DNA from: an uncultured Clostridia bacterium
GTDB lineage: Bacteria; Bacillota; Clostridia; Christensenellales; Aristaeellaceae
Length of the DNA: 32,983 nucleotides
Assembly (NCBI GenBank): GCA_934663625.1
Contig: CAKUKP010000026.1
Span: 1-32,983, forward strand
Direction: 5' to 3'
This document shows, one piece after another, positions 31,605 through 32,983 of the stretch. The notes under the pieces were generated by a model. It saw nothing but the letters and a program-made list of their open reading frames with translations. It was not told the DNA's origin and did no database searches. Numbering within the stretch: the stretch's first letter is position 1; the number at the start of each line of letters is the position of its first letter. Position numbers and translations under genes: made by a program.

Positions 31605-32393
31605 ATGAACACGGAGATGAAGGAATCAAAGTTTACTCCTGATAGCAGAACGGTGGATTCAGTTGATTCTCAGAAAGGCAGCGAGCGCTTCGTTGTTGTT
31701 CCGCTAAGCCAAAAGCAACGGAGAAAGTTAGGGATTGCACCCTATTACCGCCCATTTCGTTTAAATAAAGAGCTTCTTTCATGTCCCCGATTATATCTGA
31801 TTGTCAAACGGGGCTTGGATATTTTACTATCCGCAGCAGCACTGGCAGTCCTCTGGCCGGTTATCTTGGTATTCATGCTTGCGATTGTAATTGAAGATCC
31901 ACATGGCGACCCAATTTTCCGACAGAAGAGAATTGGTAAAGATGGGAGATTGTTTATAATGTATAAACTCCGTTCCATGTATACCGGTGCGGAGAAGCAG
32001 CTTCCTTTCATTATTGATCAGAATGAAGCAAATGGAAATGCATTCAAAATCAAGAATGATCCACGCATTACGAGAGTAGGACATATCGCGCGAAAATACT
32101 GTATCGACGAAATTCTCCAGCTTGTCAATGTTCTGAAAGCTGATATGAGTCTTGTTGGACCACGGCCACCGCTTCCGCAGGAAGTGGCGCAATATGATGA
32201 GTTTGAAAGACAGCGTCTTTCCATCAGACCGGGAATGACTTGCTATTGGCAGGTTTATCCGCATCGTCATGAAATCTCATTTGATGATTGGGTTGCAATG
32301 GATCTCAAATACATCATTTCGCGCAGTTTGAAAACAGATATGCAGTTGATCCTGAAGACATTTTCAGTCATTTTCAGCGGCAATGGAGAATGA
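31605..32393 (+). CDS. Priming sugar-phosphate transferase of an exopolysaccharide/capsule cluster
   Basis: This is a 262-residue protein. ATG 31605 follows GGAGG by five bases. After a hydrophilic N-terminus of about 65 residues comes the membrane helix KRGLDILLSAAALAVLWPVI. The cytosolic catalytic part has FRQKRIGKDGRLFIMYKLRSM, DPRITRVGHIARKYCIDEIL and DMSLVGPRPPLP, the signature of the WbaP/EpsL/CpsE family. It transfers a sugar-1-phosphate from a UDP-sugar to undecaprenyl phosphate, the first step of repeat-unit assembly. The usual R-x-S/T-x-LDELPQL is here ARKYCIDEILQL. Which sugar it uses is unknown. The base composition is lower in G+C than the first 30 kb. Confidence -1.
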   Translation: MNTEMKESKFTPDSRTVDSVDSQKGSERFVVVPLSQKQRRKLGIAPYYRPFRLNKELLSCPRLYLIVKRGLDILLSAAALAVLWPVILVFMLAIVIEDPHGDPIFRQKRIGKDGRLFIMYKLRSMYTGAEKQLPFIIDQNEANGNAFKIKNDPRITRVGHIARKYCIDEILQLVNVLKADMSLVGPRPPLPQEVAQYDEFERQRLSIRPGMTCYWQVYPHRHEISFDDWVAMDLKYIISRSLKTDMQLILKTFSVIFSGNGE

Positions 32394-32450
32394 TTCATAC
32401 TTTAGATAAATCGTGCATCCATGCTGATGCAATGGAAAGGACTGGTCGCA

Positions 32451-32983
32451 ATGGTATATGTCAATCGCGCATTGCCTGACTATAGTGTATTGATGTCTGT
32501 TTATATCAAGGACATACCGGAATGGTTTGAACTGGCTGTCGAATCCATGGCCAATCAGACGCATCGTCCGAAAGAAATTATTCTCATTTCAGATGGCGAG
32601 ATTACACCTGAACTGTGTTCTGCGCAGCAAAGGTGTATTGATCGGCATCCTGAATTGATTCGTACTATAGCGCTTGAAAAGAATGTAGGATTGGCGGAAG
32701 CAATGCGCTTGGGAGTAACCGAATGCAGTTGTGAGTGGATTGCCCGCATGGATGCAGATGATGTGTCTGATTCGCGCCGATGCCAAAAAGAACTGATGCT
32801 GGCATTGGAGAAAGATGCTGATATTGTGGGATGTGACAGTGAAGAGTTTATTGGAGACATTAGTAATCCGAAGTCCAGACGGGTGTTTCCTGCATCCCAT
32901 GAGGAACTTGTAAATTTTTCACGCCGCAAAGTTCCTTTCTGTCATCCGGCGGTAATGATGAAAAAAAGTGCAGTGCTTCGAGC
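32451..32983 (+). CDS. Family 2 glycosyltransferase, 3' end outside the window
   Basis: The frame stays open to the last base. ATG 32451 is nine bases after GGAAAGGA; ATG 32421 is in frame but has no site. The protein begins MVYVNRALPDYSVLMSVYIKD and has AVESMANQTHRPKEIILISDG, LEKNVGLAEAMRLGVTEC and the metal-binding DxD in WIARMDADDVS (about residue 97), then VPFCHPAVMMKKS. This is the GT-A fold of the GT2 family, which adds a sugar from a nucleotide donor to a lipid-linked acceptor. It follows the priming transferase by 57 bases and probably acts next on the same repeat unit. Sugar and linkage are unknown. Confidence -1.
   Translation, partial: MVYVNRALPDYSVLMSVYIKDIPEWFELAVESMANQTHRPKEIILISDGEITPELCSAQQRCIDRHPELIRTIALEKNVGLAEAMRLGVTECSCEWIARMDADDVSDSRRCQKELMLALEKDADIVGCDSEEFIGDISNPKSRRVFPASHEELVNFSRRKVPFCHPAVMMKKSAVLR

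Overview
The window looks like the chromosome of a GC-rich, spore-forming, anaerobic member of the Clostridia. The grounds are strong AGGAGG-type ribosome sites on nearly every gene, a DUF3794/LysM spore-coat-type protein, an L,D-transpeptidase with repeated peptidoglycan-binding modules, a MetV-MetF type methylenetetrahydrofolate reductase and a ferredoxin-like aldo/keto reductase. I cannot name genus or species from this sequence.

Layout. Bases 1-2735 carry an edge-truncated GNAT acetyltransferase, a frameshifted SAP/DUF6434 gene, an AraC/GyrI-type regulator and a Vat-like xenobiotic acetyltransferase. Bases 2775-6401 carry an aldo/keto reductase with two 4Fe-4S motifs, ftsH and a coupled HdeD-like membrane protein. 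Bases 6463-7608 hold two divergent flavin-type genes that share one promoter region with a perfect palindrome. Bases 7664-14390 (minus strand) are a complete phosphate regulon, pstS-pstC-pstA-pstB-phoU-phoB-phoR. It has a Pho-box-like repeat upstream and an unusual 353-base hairpin-rich gap between pstS and pstC. Bases 14421-17012 hold a MATE exporter, a PPP-type phosphatase and a YjbR protein. Bases 17074-20967 hold the L,D-transpeptidase and the SPOCS/LysM protein. Bases 20976-24942 hold arylamine N-acetyltransferase, metV-metF and manA. Bases 24968-30285 hold a PD-(D/E)XK-XPD helicase, a membrane-anchored XRE regulator, and a three-gene operon of an XpaC-like protein and two small exported proteins.

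At 30414-30490 lies a tRNA-Val(GAC). Just beyond it the DNA becomes visibly poorer in G+C and contains debris: two tandem IS ends, the 3' end of an ISL3-type transposase, the 5' end of a tyrosine integrase, and a broken CpsB-type phosphatase gene. Then come an intact priming sugar-phosphate transferase and the start of a family 2 glycosyltransferase, which runs off the window. This reads as the edge of an acquired exopolysaccharide/capsule island placed beside a tRNA gene.

The best leads for something undescribed are the shared operator of the two flavoprotein genes (7054-7108), the structured element inside the pst operon together with its repeated motif, the xpaC/exported-protein operon, and the tRNA-side island boundary. 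No CRISPR array, rRNA or recognisable riboswitch was seen.
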